Positions 34,278-42,782 of a stretch of 64,000 nucleotides of DNA are shown here, in pieces; the stretch's first letter is position 1; every line of letters starts with the position of its first letter. Origin of the DNA: JAAXIE01 sp965204245 (GTDB taxonomy: Bacteria > Chloroflexota > Dehalococcoidia > Lucifugimonadales > JAAXIE01). A model generated the notes under the pieces. It was not told the origin of the DNA. It worked only from the letters and a program-made list of their open reading frames with translations, and searched no databases. A program made the position numbers and the translations under genes. Where the stretch lies: the NCBI GenBank assembly GCA_965204245.1, contig CBDBED010000001.1, positions 637,184 to 701,183 of the forward strand, written 5' to 3'.

Positions 34278-35141
34278 TTGACCATACTCCGAGACGTGAT
34301 CCAGCAACTGGAGGCACCCATGGCCGCGGCGGACATTCCGGACGCGCGGTTGGAGGCCGAGGTGATGATCATGAATGTGATGCGGGTACCGCGGCACCGC
34401 ATTTATGCCTACTTTGAGGAGGAGGTCCCGGAAGAGGCGGAGAAGGTGCTGGGAGAGTTGGTGGAGAGGCGGCTGAAGCGAGAGCCACTAGCGTATATCA
34501 TGGGACACAAGGAGTTCTATGGAGTGGACTTGCTGGTGGCACCGGGGGTGCTCATCCCACGCCCAGAGACTGAGGGCTTGGTGGAGCAGACGCTTTTTGC
34601 TTCGATGATGCGCATGGAAGAGGGGAGCTTTGTCATCGCGGACCCGGGTACCGGGTGCGGAACAATCGCGGTAAGCCTCGCGATTCACTTGCCATCGGCG
34701 CACATCGTAGCTACGGACTTGTATGAGACACCTCTGCGGGTAGCAGAGGTCAACGTGCAACGACACAATGTTGCCGACCGGGTGAGCTTGATCCAGGGTG
34801 ACTTGCTGGAACCACTTCCCGAGCCTGCCGACCTAGTGGTGGCCAACCTGCCTTACATACGCAGCGAGGTCATCGACACGCTTCAACCTGAGATACAGTT
34901 TGAACCGAGGGAGGCCTTAGACGGCGGTGCCGACGGGTTGGACCTCATCAGACGGCTTCTGCAACAGGCGACCACCAAGTTAAAACCGAACGGTGCGATA
35001 CTTCTGGAGATTGATCCCGAGCAGGTGGGGCTAATAGAGGCGGAGGCGGGGAACCTGTTCCCGGGCTCGACGGTCAGTGTGGAGCGAGACTTGGCAGGTT
35101 TGGAGAGGGTTTTGACTATCGAGACGGCTGGCAACTGGTAG
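34278..35141 (+). CDS. prmC: Release factor glutamine methyltransferase
   Basis: 287 residues, TTG start with GGAGGGG upstream. N-terminal helical domain (DARLEAEVMIMNVM) and the SAM domain with ADPGTGCGTIAVSLA (motif I). The catalytic NPPY box is NLPY here (VVANLPYIRSE), a change at the second position only; Asn and the Pro-Tyr stacking pair are kept. Modifies the GGQ Gln of release factors; adjacency to prfA is standard. Confidence 0.93.
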   Translation: MTILRDVIQQLEAPMAAADIPDARLEAEVMIMNVMRVPRHRIYAYFEEEVPEEAEKVLGELVERRLKREPLAYIMGHKEFYGVDLLVAPGVLIPRPETEGLVEQTLFASMMRMEEGSFVIADPGTGCGTIAVSLAIHLPSAHIVATDLYETPLRVAEVNVQRHNVADRVSLIQGDLLEPLPEPADLVVANLPYIRSEVIDTLQPEIQFEPREALDGGADGLDLIRRLLQQATTKLKPNGAILLEIDPEQVGLIEAEAGNLFPGSTVSVERDLAGLERVLTIETAGNW

Positions 35142-35176
35142 CCGATGCGGCGCGACTAACTATCGTAGTCGCTGGG

Positions 35177-36070
35177 TCAGTCGTCGGAAGATCCTCCACC
35201 AAAGCGGCGTTGGCGCTCCTTGAGGAAGTCTTCGAGATCCCTAAGCACCTCATCCGGCTGAGGTATCTCGACATTGCGTAGCTCTGCGGAATCGTATCTT
35301 TCTTCCAGCTTCTCAATGTAGGAGGACAACTGGGAGTCCTCCACGACGGCGGAACTCACCTGTTGATGATAAGTCTCGGATGCTTCCTGTAGTTCTCCGA
35401 GTTCGATGGATGCCGTCAGCAGGCTGGACAGACCTTTAACCAAGGCGTGGCTGACAGTGTAGTTGGGGGCGGCGTGGAGATAGTGGGGAGTGTGGCCCCA
35501 TAGGGTGGTGAAGGAGATGTCGCGTTTGCTGCATGCTTCCATCACTGCGGAGGTGATGCCAGTGGGGCCTTGGTAGCGGGAGGGACGGATACCGTAGTCC
35601 TCCAGCGTGTCGATCATGTCCTTGTTGTTGGAGGAGCCTGTAAGCAGTATTTCGCGGGTATGGGGAACAGCATCCAAGAGGGCACCGATGTGAACAACTC
35701 TGGACACACCGCACTGCTGCCCCAAAGAGATGATGGACTCGGCGTAGGTTCGCCACTTGAGGCTAGGTTCTACCCCGAGGAAGAGAAGGGCACCTGCTCC
35801 CGACAGGGCGGCAGGACTATAAAACAACTCGTTGGCGGGCCAGCGTATGCGTCGCAGTCCATCCCGATTCAGGCTGGTATAGGGACGTACTTGAGAGAAG
35901 TCGTAGAACTCTTCCGGGTCGAGGTCGGCGAACTTTTTTGCATTGAACTGCTTCGACAAACGGCGTAGAGCTGCGGTCGCCGCTTCTCCTGCATCAGCCC
36001 AACCAGCTAGGGCGGTAACCAATAACTGTGTTGGGGCAGCGGGCATTTCCTCGATCCTGAGGTGCTCCAA
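35177..36070 (-). CDS. PAC2-family (proteasome assembly chaperone-like) protein
   Basis: 297 residues. Begins LVTALAGWADAGEAATAALRRL and contains VVHIGALLDAVPHTR and YQGPTGITSAVMEACSKRDI, with LWGHTPHYLHAAPNYTVSHALV, all typical of the bacterial/archaeal PAC2 (DUF75) family. The C-terminal third is a charged helix. In actinobacteria these may assist proteasome-like particles; here the role is unknown. Divergent from no gene; stop close to prmC's end. Confidence 0.85.
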   Translation of the reverse strand: MEHLRIEEMPAAPTQLLVTALAGWADAGEAATAALRRLSKQFNAKKFADLDPEEFYDFSQVRPYTSLNRDGLRRIRWPANELFYSPAALSGAGALLFLGVEPSLKWRTYAESIISLGQQCGVSRVVHIGALLDAVPHTREILLTGSSNNKDMIDTLEDYGIRPSRYQGPTGITSAVMEACSKRDISFTTLWGHTPHYLHAAPNYTVSHALVKGLSSLLTASIELGELQEASETYHQQVSSAVVEDSQLSSYIEKLEERYDSAELRNVEIPQPDEVLRDLEDFLKERQRRFGGGSSDD

Positions 36071-36192
36071 GCTCCCCTTTCATCTGAGGGCGAATTGCGA
36101 ACTCCTAGGATGCCAGTGTAACACTCACCCACTGCCGTTCACAATGGAACGCCGCTAGTTGCAGGCGGGTGTAAGAGCTTCGGTTAGCCGGG

Positions 36193-37464
36193 CTATCTGC
36201 CGAGCAGGGGAGCGAGTTGCGAAACCAGAGCCTCGGAAGGGGCGATAATGAGGCCCACGTGGTCTTCGGAACCCTGCAAGTGGACCCACCGGCTCGGGCT
36301 GCCCCAACGGCGATAGTCGTCGCCCTCAATTGAGTCGGTCCATTCACGTTCAGAGTTGGCTAGCTCGCGATAGCTATCAAAAAATTCTGCTGCGTCTTCA
36401 TCAGAGTCCCAACGAAAAGCCCAGAAGAGCAATCGACGGGCGCCAGAATCACGGTACAAGGCGAAGGAGTCGCCTCCCCAACCGGCGGCGGCCTCGGATG
36501 CTTCACGAGTGCCGTGGTGAGAATCGAGGTAGTTTTGGATTAGGAACTCGCCACCTGTGCTGGAGTAGACCAGTGTCCAACCTTCCCCTAGGACGGGGCT
36601 GATGACGGGCAGGGTGACCTCAGTGGGTGGCTCTCCGTTTAGATACTTTTCGGGGTGCAACACTTGTTCTGTGGAGAGTGGAGGGGCTTGGTAGGCTGCG
36701 TTGATGTCGTCCCAGCCTTCCTGGCCGAAATTCTGGGTCAGCATGCGGAGGCCGGCGGTATATGGAAAAAGGAGCAGGTCCTGAATGATTTGAGGAGCGC
36801 TGTCGTAGACAGGGCTTTCGGGTACATTGGGTAGAGGCAGAGAGTTGGACTGCAAGTACAAAAGCTCCAGAAGCGTGGCATCGCCCTCTGCCAAGGCGGA
36901 CACTGCGAGGCCCCTGTCGAAATCTCCTTCCGCGTCTTCTAGCAGAGAGTGGATATCGAAGTGCTGCTGTTGCAAGGCGTGGGTAAGTTCGTGAGCTAGG
37001 GTGAGTTCTTGGTCAGAGCCAATGGCACCGGCTTCGAGGCGCACGACCAGCCGGTCGTCCTCAGTGTTGTAGGCGCCGAGGACTCCTTCGGCCAGCAGGT
37101 CGAGGTAGAGGTCTACCAAATCCACATCTGGGGGGACCAGGCCGAGGATGGAAAGGAGTTCTTCCAACTGGCGTAGCTCCTTCCTTTCCTCCTCTCTCAT
37201 AAGTTCCTGCAGGTAGTCGGTGAGTTCGGTAGGTGACAGGTACTCTGCCTCCACGTGTTCGAGAAACGGGAGGCGGCGCAATTCCGCAACGTCGGCTTTG
37301 ACCCTGACCGAAACGTTTTCGAGTGCCGAGGCCGAGGGGATGGTGGGCGCAGTTGTCACGGCTGTTGTCTCAGCAGAGCAAGCGGCCAATAGCAGCAGGA
37401 TATATACGATTGCCGCCGACCGCAGCAATCTTGTAACGGGTTGACTAGACCTAGGACTTACCAC
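36193..37464 (-). CDS. Lipoprotein with a zinc metallopeptidase motif
   Basis: 423 residues. Signal peptide with lipobox (LAAC, Cys29). A long helical N-terminal region is followed by LTLAHELTHALQQQHFD (H158-E-L-T-H162), a gluzincin-like zinc site, with the third ligand probably an acidic residue in the following helix (EGDATLLELL). C-terminal region has Trp-rich segments. No named family recognised. Along with the WVQDGI protein it is the second HExxH lipoprotein in the window. Confidence 0.8.
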   Translation of the reverse strand: MVSPRSSQPVTRLLRSAAIVYILLLLAACSAETTAVTTAPTIPSASALENVSVRVKADVAELRRLPFLEHVEAEYLSPTELTDYLQELMREEERKELRQLEELLSILGLVPPDVDLVDLYLDLLAEGVLGAYNTEDDRLVVRLEAGAIGSDQELTLAHELTHALQQQHFDIHSLLEDAEGDFDRGLAVSALAEGDATLLELLYLQSNSLPLPNVPESPVYDSAPQIIQDLLLFPYTAGLRMLTQNFGQEGWDDINAAYQAPPLSTEQVLHPEKYLNGEPPTEVTLPVISPVLGEGWTLVYSSTGGEFLIQNYLDSHHGTREASEAAAGWGGDSFALYRDSGARRLLFWAFRWDSDEDAAEFFDSYRELANSEREWTDSIEGDDYRRWGSPSRWVHLQGSEDHVGLIIAPSEALVSQLAPLLGR

Positions 37465-37711
37465 TGAAAGAGGGGCTTTGGGGAGCGTCTATGTGCAGCA
37501 GCACGGGAGGTGATACGGTCCTGTTTAGCGAAGAAGGGCGGATAACAATCAGTCGCGGGATCCCGGTAAAACGTGAGCGGTAGCATATGTTCGCCGGACA
37601 AGTGTTCAGGATATCGAATGGGGAGGGTCACCAATCCACTGGTGGTGTCTTGCATGACGACACTGCCTTTCGAAGGGCTGCAGGTCGTAGGGCGGATTGT
37701 CGTGGAATGAG

Positions 37712-37794
37712 TGCCGAGGGTGGGACTCGAACCCACACCCCTTTGCAGGGAGCGGATTTTAAGTCCGCCGCGTCTGCCATTCCGCCACCCCGGC
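37712..37794 (-). tRNA. tRNA-Leu (UAA)
   Basis: On the minus strand the acceptor arms GCCGGGG/CCTCGGC pair fully (one G-U), and the T-arm is GTGGGTTCGAGTCCCAC. The anticodon stem-loop GCGGACTTAAAATCCGC gives anticodon UAA. A long variable arm (CTCCCTGCAAAGGGGTGT region) marks a class II tRNA. CCA is not encoded. Confidence 0.95.
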
Positions 37795-37822
37795 CCCAGC
37801 GACTGAAGGGAGGATATCAAAA

Positions 37823-37853
37823 GCCGGAGCCTTAGACGTTGTCAGGCTCCGGC
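37823..37853 (-). terminator. Rho-independent terminator between tRNA genes
   Basis: 9-bp perfect stem GCCGGAGCC/GGCTCCGGC with a 13-nt loop; on the minus strand it is followed by TTTTGAT. It would end transcription from the tRNA-Cys/tRNA-Leu(GAG) side before tRNA-Leu(UAA). Confidence 0.7.
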
Positions 37854-37870
37854 GCATTTTCCTGAGTTGG

Positions 37871-37944
37871 AGGCGACGGGCGGATTCGAACCGCCGAATA
37901 GAGGTTTTGCAGACCTCCGCCTTAGTCCACTTGGCTACGTCGCC
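37871..37944 (-). tRNA. tRNA-Cys (GCA)
   Basis: Acceptor GGCGACG/CGTCGCC, U73 discriminator as expected for tRNA-Cys, anticodon stem-loop GAGGTCTGCAAAACCTC with anticodon GCA, T-arm GGCGGTTCGAATCCGCC. Class I with a short variable loop. Confidence 0.95.
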
Positions 37945-37958
37945 TTGTATTATGGTGG

Positions 37959-38042
37959 TGCCGAGGGCGGGATTTGAACCCACACGGGCTTACGCCCACC
38001 ACCCCCTCAAGATGGCGTGTCTACCAGTTCCACCACCTCGGC
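37959..38042 (-). tRNA. tRNA-Leu (GAG)
   Basis: Acceptor GCCGAGG/CCTCGGC, anticodon stem CCATC/GGTGG with loop TTGAGGG giving anticodon GAG, long variable arm (TGGGCGTAAGCCCGT), T-arm GTGGGTTCAAATCCCGC. Class II. Followed downstream by tRNA-Cys, 14 bp away. Confidence 0.94.
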
Positions 38043-38193
38043 CGGTCGGGGACGCCCCCTGAGGGTAGTGCATCCCAAGTAGGTTATCACGAACCTAGGA
38101 TAGCAGATGCGGCATTCTATCCATAGAGATTAGGGGTGTCAACAGAGTTTTTTGCTCTTAGTGAATCTAGGCGATTAGTGGGACCGCTAGGGT

Positions 38194-38952
38194 TCAAGCC
38201 TTCGTCAGAAGGAGAAAGAACTCCCGGTTACCTGCATCGCCGACAATGGGTGAGGCAGTAAGGTCTCGCACTCTCAGGCGGTTATTCACGGACCATGTGA
38301 TGACACGCCCCAAGACGCGGGCATGGACCTTTGGATCCTTAATTATGCCACCTCTAGGCACCTCTCCGCGCAGGGCTTCGAACTGGGGCTTAACGAGGGC
38401 GACGATTGGGCCCGCAGGCGGCAGGTGCTCCATGACATTGGGCAGCACCTTGGTGAGAGAGATGAAGGATACATCGACCGTGGCGATGTCCAGCTTGGCA
38501 CCGAGGGAGAACGGGTAATGGGCGTTTATCCCCTCTCGCAACGTGACCCGGGGGTCTTGGCGCAGGGAGTGGGCCAATTGACCGTGACCCACGTCGATTG
38601 CTTGGACTGCTGAAGTTCCCCTTTGCAGCAGGCAATCAACAAACCCTCCCGTGGATGCGCCAACGTCTAGGGCGGTCATACCCTCCACGTTCAACCCGAA
38701 GTGGTCTAGGGCGTGGGCCAGCTTGATGCCTCCCCGACCTACATAGGGCAGTCCACCCTGAACGAGCAACTCCACGTTGGCATCAAGGGTTGTACCTGCC
38801 TTGAGGACTCGCTCTGGTGACGAGGGCACTTGCACCAAGCCAGCCATAATCATCGCTTGGGCTTGTTCTCGGGTGGGAGCGAGACCGCGCTGCACCAACA
38901 GGAGGTCGGCTCTTGTCCGCTGGGGTTTCGCCTTGGAGACACGAGATTTCAA
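38194..38952 (-). CDS. tlyA: TlyA-family rRNA (cytidine-2'-O)-methyltransferase
   Basis: 252 residues from TTG 38952 (GGGAG 8 bp upstream). N-terminal S4 RNA-binding domain (RADLLLVQRGLAPTREQAQAMIMAGLV), then an FtsJ-like SAM domain with LDVGASTGGFVDCLLQRG and the K-D-K-type residues in VDVSFISLTKVLP and ALVKPQFEALR. Expected to 2'-O-methylate 16S/23S rRNA. The 346-residue longer frame runs back over rpmH and is not credible. Confidence 0.9.
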   Translation of the reverse strand: MKSRVSKAKPQRTRADLLLVQRGLAPTREQAQAMIMAGLVQVPSSPERVLKAGTTLDANVELLVQGGLPYVGRGGIKLAHALDHFGLNVEGMTALDVGASTGGFVDCLLQRGTSAVQAIDVGHGQLAHSLRQDPRVTLREGINAHYPFSLGAKLDIATVDVSFISLTKVLPNVMEHLPPAGPIVALVKPQFEALRGEVPRGGIIKDPKVHARVLGRVITWSVNNRLRVRDLTASPIVGDAGNREFFLLLTKA

Positions 38953-38953
38953 A

Positions 38954-38982
38954 TTGACACTCCCACCTGCTGGAATTATAAT
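38954..38982 (+). promoter_or_regulatory. Consensus sigma-70 promoter for rpmH
   Basis: TTGACA (38954-38959), exactly 17 bp, then TATAAT (38977-38982): a perfect housekeeping promoter. It lies 18 bp before the rpmH ATG and overlaps the ribosome site of the divergent tlyA gene. It should drive the rpmH-rnpA-yidD-yidC-jag operon strongly with a very short leader. Confidence 0.9.
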
Positions 38983-39000
38983 CGCTGGCCGAGTGGACCG

Positions 39001-39138
39001 ATGCCTAAACGAACGTATCAACCTAAAAAGCGTCGCCGTCAGCGAGTTCACGGCTTCCGGGCCCGCATGAGCACCCCGGGTGGGCGGGCCGTTTTGCGTC
39101 GTCGCAGGTTCAAGAGCCGAAGTCGCCTGACGGTATAG
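39001..39138 (+). CDS. rpmH: 50S ribosomal protein L34
   Basis: 45 residues: PKRTYQPKKRRRQRVHGFRA at the start and GGRAVLRRRRFKSRSRL near the end, an exact L34 pattern. First gene of the conserved rpmH-rnpA-yidD-yidC-jag cluster that usually lies near the replication origin, although no dnaA or DnaA-box cluster is visible here. Confidence 0.97.
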   Translation: MPKRTYQPKKRRRQRVHGFRARMSTPGGRAVLRRRRFKSRSRLTV

Positions 39139-39153
39139 CAGGCCCACTCGCCC

Positions 39154-39552
39154 ATGCAGCGCCGCCAACGCCTGACCGGCGATAAGCGCTTTGTATCGAT
39201 TCATAGAGAAGGGCGCTCGTGGGCGAACCGCCATCTGGTGCTCAAGGCATTACCTAATGGACTCGACAACAGCCGTTTCGGTTTCTCCGCAAGCCGCAGA
39301 GTGGGCAATGCGGTCACAAGGAACCGGGTCAAGCGGCGACTGCGAGAGGTCATAATATCCAGCGAAGTGAAACCGGGTTGGGATGTTTTAGTAATGGGTC
39401 GCACCGCGGCGGGCACGGCGGATTTCCACCAGCTCAAGGCAGCGCTACAGAATCTTCTCCACCGGGCAGACCTATTGGGAGTTGGGCCATTCGAACCGGA
39501 AAATACCGCCCTTGCAGCGAGTACCGGCAACGAGCTCTCACGCGATGGATGA
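39154..39552 (+). CDS. rnpA: Ribonuclease P protein component
   Basis: 132 residues. RLTGDKRFVSIHREGRSWAN, RFGFSASRRVGNAVTRNRVKRRLRE (the RNR signature) and WDVLVMGRTAA are all present. It binds the RNase P RNA (not seen in the window) for tRNA 5' processing. Starts 15 bp after the rpmH stop. The last 25 residues are extra to the family. Confidence 0.94.
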   Translation: MQRRQRLTGDKRFVSIHREGRSWANRHLVLKALPNGLDNSRFGFSASRRVGNAVTRNRVKRRLREVIISSEVKPGWDVLVMGRTAAGTADFHQLKAALQNLLHRADLLGVGPFEPENTALAASTGNELSRDG

Positions 39553-39582
39553 GGGCCCAAGCCAGCCAGACCGGAGCAGGAG

Positions 39583-39795
39583 TTGTTGAAGCAAGGCGCA
39601 CTTCTTGCGCTGAATTGGTACCAGAAGGCGGTTTCGCCTTACCTGCCCAGTGGTTGCCGTTACGAGCCCACTTGCTCTCACTACTCGCGTGAGGCTATAG
39701 AGCGGTACGGCGTATTCAAAGGGTGCTGGTTTACAGTGAAGCGGTTGTCGCGGTGCCATCCGTTGGGGGGAAAGGGATACGATCCGGTCCCTTGA
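39583..39795 (+). CDS. yidD: Membrane protein insertion efficiency factor YidD
   Basis: 70 residues, TTG start. WYQKAVSPYLPSGCRYEPTC, SHYSREAIERYGVFKG and RCHPLGGKGYDPVP are the complete YidD signature, with its three conserved cysteines. Inner-membrane-associated helper of YidC. Lies in the expected order, but a lipoprotein gene separates it from yidC. Confidence 0.95.
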   Translation: MLKQGALLALNWYQKAVSPYLPSGCRYEPTCSHYSREAIERYGVFKGCWFTVKRLSRCHPLGGKGYDPVP

Positions 39796-39856
39796 GGCAA
39801 GACTCCAAGATTTTTCAGCCCATCAGGCATATTCATCGAATTGTTCTTGACTGTTA

Positions 39857-41149
39857 TTGAAGAGAATCATCCACGCTCTCCCGAATAGGAAGCTCGCAGT
39901 ACTTCCAGCGTTGGGTCTCCCCAAGCTCTGGTGCATTGCCGCGTTGACGACCGTCCTGATTGTGGCGGTGGCGTGCACAGGTGCGCAGTTCAGGGTGCCA
40001 GCCAACGGATGGACAGCGATGGCAGCGGAGCAGACAGTGGCCGCCGACGGGACTGCCACCGCGGCCCGCCTCTACGTTGGTACACGCGAGGGCGAGGTGC
40101 TGGCGCTAGACCCAGTGGTGATGAACCAGGCATCTGTGGGAACCAGCAATTTCGAGAGAGCGCAAGTCGAGGTCTCTGGACTGCTCTGGAACTTCAAGCC
40201 AGACACTGATCCTGAACTGGGAGGAATATTCGGCGCTCCCGCCGTTGACGGGCAACGGGTCTATTTCGGCTTCTCCACGCAAGACGGTGAGCGAGGGATG
40301 CTCTATGCCCTGAAGAAGAACCGTGATCGCAGGAACCCAGCGAATTTGGAGCAGGGGGAGTGGCAGGCGGAGGTTGAAGGCAAGATAGTGGCTGGGCCGG
40401 TGCTCGCTCCGGATCTCGGCTTGGTCATTGTGGGATCCGACTCGGGCGTCATCTTCGCCTTTGAGACGGAGACGGGGGCTCCTGCATCGTGGCGTCAATT
40501 CCCCGCGCCGGGCGACAATCTGGGGCCTGTCTGGTCTACGCCACTGGTTCATGGGAACAACGCTTATTTTGGTTCTCTGGATCACGGTGTGCATGCCATC
40601 TCGCTAGCCAACGGGACGCGGCTGGCAGGGTGGCCTTACACGACCTCGGGGGGAATCATGACCCGCCCTCTGCTGGTGGGCAGTCAGTTGATAGTTGGTT
40701 CTTTCGACCGCAACCTGTATGGAATAGAGATGACCTCGGGAGCAGGGAGGGTGTTGGTATCAGCGGACAAGTGGTTTTGGGGCGGGGCGGTTTCCGACGG
40801 ATCGAACACCTTCGTTTCCTCTCTGAACGGACAGATATTCATTTTGGACCGCGACGGGAACAAGATGCGGGAGGTTGCGGTACAAGGGCCGGTGGTAGCC
40901 CAACCCACAACGATCTCGTCAGGTGGCCGCACTTGGGTGGTGATGGCCAACGAAGACGGGGCCGTGCATTTGGTATCGGACAGCGAGGATATCACGGATG
41001 TGGTGTTCTTGGAGGGTTCGCGCATTAAGGCCCCGCTTGTTGGCGTAGGTCGCGAGTTGTTCCTCAGCAAAGAGGACGGCATGGTTTGGGCCCTGCGGCT
41101 GACGGGCAGCACGTTTGAGACGCTATGGTCACTGGACACGACCACGTAA
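39857..41149 (+). CDS. PQQ-like beta-propeller lipoprotein
   Basis: 430 residues, TTG start. Signal peptide ends in VAVAC (Cys40). The rest shows repeated propeller blades of the PQQ/BamB style: LYVGTREGEVLALDP, VYFGFSTQDGERGMLYAL, LVIVGSDSGVIFAFETETGAP, AYFGSLDHGVHAIS, LIVGSFDRNLYGI and ELFLSKEDGMVWAL. Located between yidD and yidC, with the stop 9 bp before yidC. Being inserted in the membrane-biogenesis operon suggests a role in envelope protein assembly or quality control, by inference only. Confidence 0.85.
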   Translation: MKRIIHALPNRKLAVLPALGLPKLWCIAALTTVLIVAVACTGAQFRVPANGWTAMAAEQTVAADGTATAARLYVGTREGEVLALDPVVMNQASVGTSNFERAQVEVSGLLWNFKPDTDPELGGIFGAPAVDGQRVYFGFSTQDGERGMLYALKKNRDRRNPANLEQGEWQAEVEGKIVAGPVLAPDLGLVIVGSDSGVIFAFETETGAPASWRQFPAPGDNLGPVWSTPLVHGNNAYFGSLDHGVHAISLANGTRLAGWPYTTSGGIMTRPLLVGSQLIVGSFDRNLYGIEMTSGAGRVLVSADKWFWGGAVSDGSNTFVSSLNGQIFILDRDGNKMREVAVQGPVVAQPTTISSGGRTWVVMANEDGAVHLVSDSEDITDVVFLEGSRIKAPLVGVGRELFLSKEDGMVWALRLTGSTFETLWSLDTTT

Positions 41150-41158
41150 GCTAGGGCG

Positions 41159-42094
41159 ATGGGATTCATAGAAGGCATATTCAACTTCTTCATCATTGAC
41201 CCGATGATCAACGGCCTTGCGCTGTTGTATTACGTGTTTTTCGAACAGTTCTGGCTGTCCATCGTTATCTTCACGATTTTCGTCCGTCTGGTCACCCTGC
41301 CACTCACGCTGAAGCAGACGCGACAGATGCGGGCGATGAGCGCGCTTCAACCGCGCATGCGTCAGATACAGGAACGATATGCTGGCGATCGAGGGCGAGC
41401 TTCGCAAGAGACGATGAAGCTGTACCGCGAGGCTGGAGTGAACCCCTTGGGCTGCTTCGGCCCCATGCTCATCCAGCTACCGATCTGGATCGGGTTGTTC
41501 CAAGCGCTGCGCGTCACCCTGCCCACTGACCCTGACTCGCTCATTGGTCTGGCGCAGCGGTTTTATTCGTGGCTGCCTCCTGTTCACGAGACGGTGCCTC
41601 TGGACAGCGACTTTTTGTGGCTGGACCTAGCCAACCCTGATCCCTCGCCCTTTATCATGCCCATTTTGGTGGCGGCCTCGACATGGGCGCAACAAAAGAT
41701 GACCACGATGCCGGCAATGGATGACCGGCAGGCCTCCACCAATCGCATGATGTTGTGGATGATGCCCCTGATGTTGGGTTTTTTCACACTTTCGTTCCCC
41801 AGCGGACTAGCCCTGTATTGGATCACCTCCAACGTCATAGGAGTGGGCATCCAATATTTCCAGACTGGCTGGGGACCGCTTTTCAATAGGCCCGCGGCTG
41901 CTCCGGCCCAAATCACTCCTCCGGGCACATCGGAGTCGGGCGCGCCGGAGTCCGGAGAGAAAGAGAGTGAGACTGATGGAAGCAACAGAAGTGATAATGT
42001 CCGCACGAACCGTAGAAGAGGCGCGCGAACTGGGACTCAAAGAACTCGGCGTAGATCTGGAAGAAGCCGAAATAGAAATTCTAAGCCACGGTAA
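41159..42094 (+). CDS. yidC: Membrane protein insertase YidC/Oxa1
   Basis: 311 residues. Short Gram-positive/Chloroflexi-type YidC: no large periplasmic domain. The insertase core has FWLSIVIFTIFVRLVTLPLT, the cytoplasmic hairpin (QTRQMRAMSALQPRMRQIQERY), CFGPMLIQLPIWIGLFQALR and MPLMLGFFTLSFPSGLALYWITSN. The C-terminal tail is hydrophilic and basic. Overlaps jag by more than 100 bp in another frame. Confidence 0.95.
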   Translation: MGFIEGIFNFFIIDPMINGLALLYYVFFEQFWLSIVIFTIFVRLVTLPLTLKQTRQMRAMSALQPRMRQIQERYAGDRGRASQETMKLYREAGVNPLGCFGPMLIQLPIWIGLFQALRVTLPTDPDSLIGLAQRFYSWLPPVHETVPLDSDFLWLDLANPDPSPFIMPILVAASTWAQQKMTTMPAMDDRQASTNRMMLWMMPLMLGFFTLSFPSGLALYWITSNVIGVGIQYFQTGWGPLFNRPAAAPAQITPPGTSESGAPESGEKESETDGSNRSDNVRTNRRRGARTGTQRTRRRSGRSRNRNSKPR

Positions 42095-42677
42095 GCCTCC
42101 GCGGTTCCTGGGGCTGGGGGCAGAGCCTGCGCGAGTGCGGGTACGACGTATGGCGGCGGGATCCAGCATTGCCCCAGCGGCCGTGGAAATCGTGACCCAT
42201 ATATTGCAGTCGGCGGGAACGTCCACCACTGCTACGTTGCGCACTTCCAACGATCCCAATACGGGAGGCCCCCTCATCGACATCACCGGGGAGGACTCGG
42301 GACTTCTGATTGGTCGGAAGGGGGAGACTCTTAGGGCTTTGCAGTTCATCGTCAACCTGATGGTGCGAAATCGAGCGGGTGAGATGAACTCCCGGGTAGT
42401 GCTGGACATTGAGAAGTACCGCGAGCGGCGAAACGAGTCCCTGCGAGCCATGGCCGTGCGAGTCGCGGAACGGGTGGTTGCGAGCGGTAAGGGGATAGCG
42501 TTGGAGCCGATGTCGGCTGCGGAGAGGCGAGTGGTACACATGGCGCTGGCGGACCACCCCCGGGTCACAACACAAAGCGCAGGCTCCGGCGAGGAGCGCA
42601 AGGTGACCGTCATGCCTAAAGGTGGCAGCGGGCAGGGGCCGTCCCGTGGTGGGCGAAACCGAGATGAGGATGATTAG
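41976..42677 (+). CDS. jag: Jag/KhpB-type RNA-binding protein (R3H domain)
   Basis: 233 residues from ATG 41976. N-terminal Jag domain (RTVEEARELGLKELGVD), KH-like middle (GLLIGRKGETLRALQFIVNL, GxxG loop GRKG), and a C-terminal R3H motif in the LEPMSAAERRVVHMALADHP segment, followed by an acidic Gly-rich tail. The start lies inside yidC, giving a 119-bp overlap; GTG 41967 is an alternative. Binds RNA; partner of KhpA in other bacteria. Confidence 0.92.
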   Translation: MEATEVIMSARTVEEARELGLKELGVDLEEAEIEILSHGKPPRFLGLGAEPARVRVRRMAAGSSIAPAAVEIVTHILQSAGTSTTATLRTSNDPNTGGPLIDITGEDSGLLIGRKGETLRALQFIVNLMVRNRAGEMNSRVVLDIEKYRERRNESLRAMAVRVAERVVASGKGIALEPMSAAERRVVHMALADHPRVTTQSAGSGEERKVTVMPKGGSGQGPSRGGRNRDEDD

Positions 42678-42782
42678 CCCAGCATTGACCCCGGCATTGA
42701 CCGTGGCGCAGGCCAGTCATATTATTCCGAGGTGAAGCTGGTGGCCGGTCGGGCACAGCCTTGCCAACATGGGGGACCGCAA

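Noticed and set aside
37458..37983. Minus-strand ORFs of 74-120 residues
   Set aside because: They run through tRNA genes and end in typical tRNA-derived peptide.
38950..39150. Replication origin near rpmH
   Set aside because: Gene order recalls origin regions, but no dnaA, dnaN or cluster of DnaA boxes is seen.
38953..39234. Longer TlyA start at 39234
   Set aside because: Would overlap rpmH and rnpA on the other strand and the perfect rpmH promoter; TTG 38952 gives the family N-terminus.
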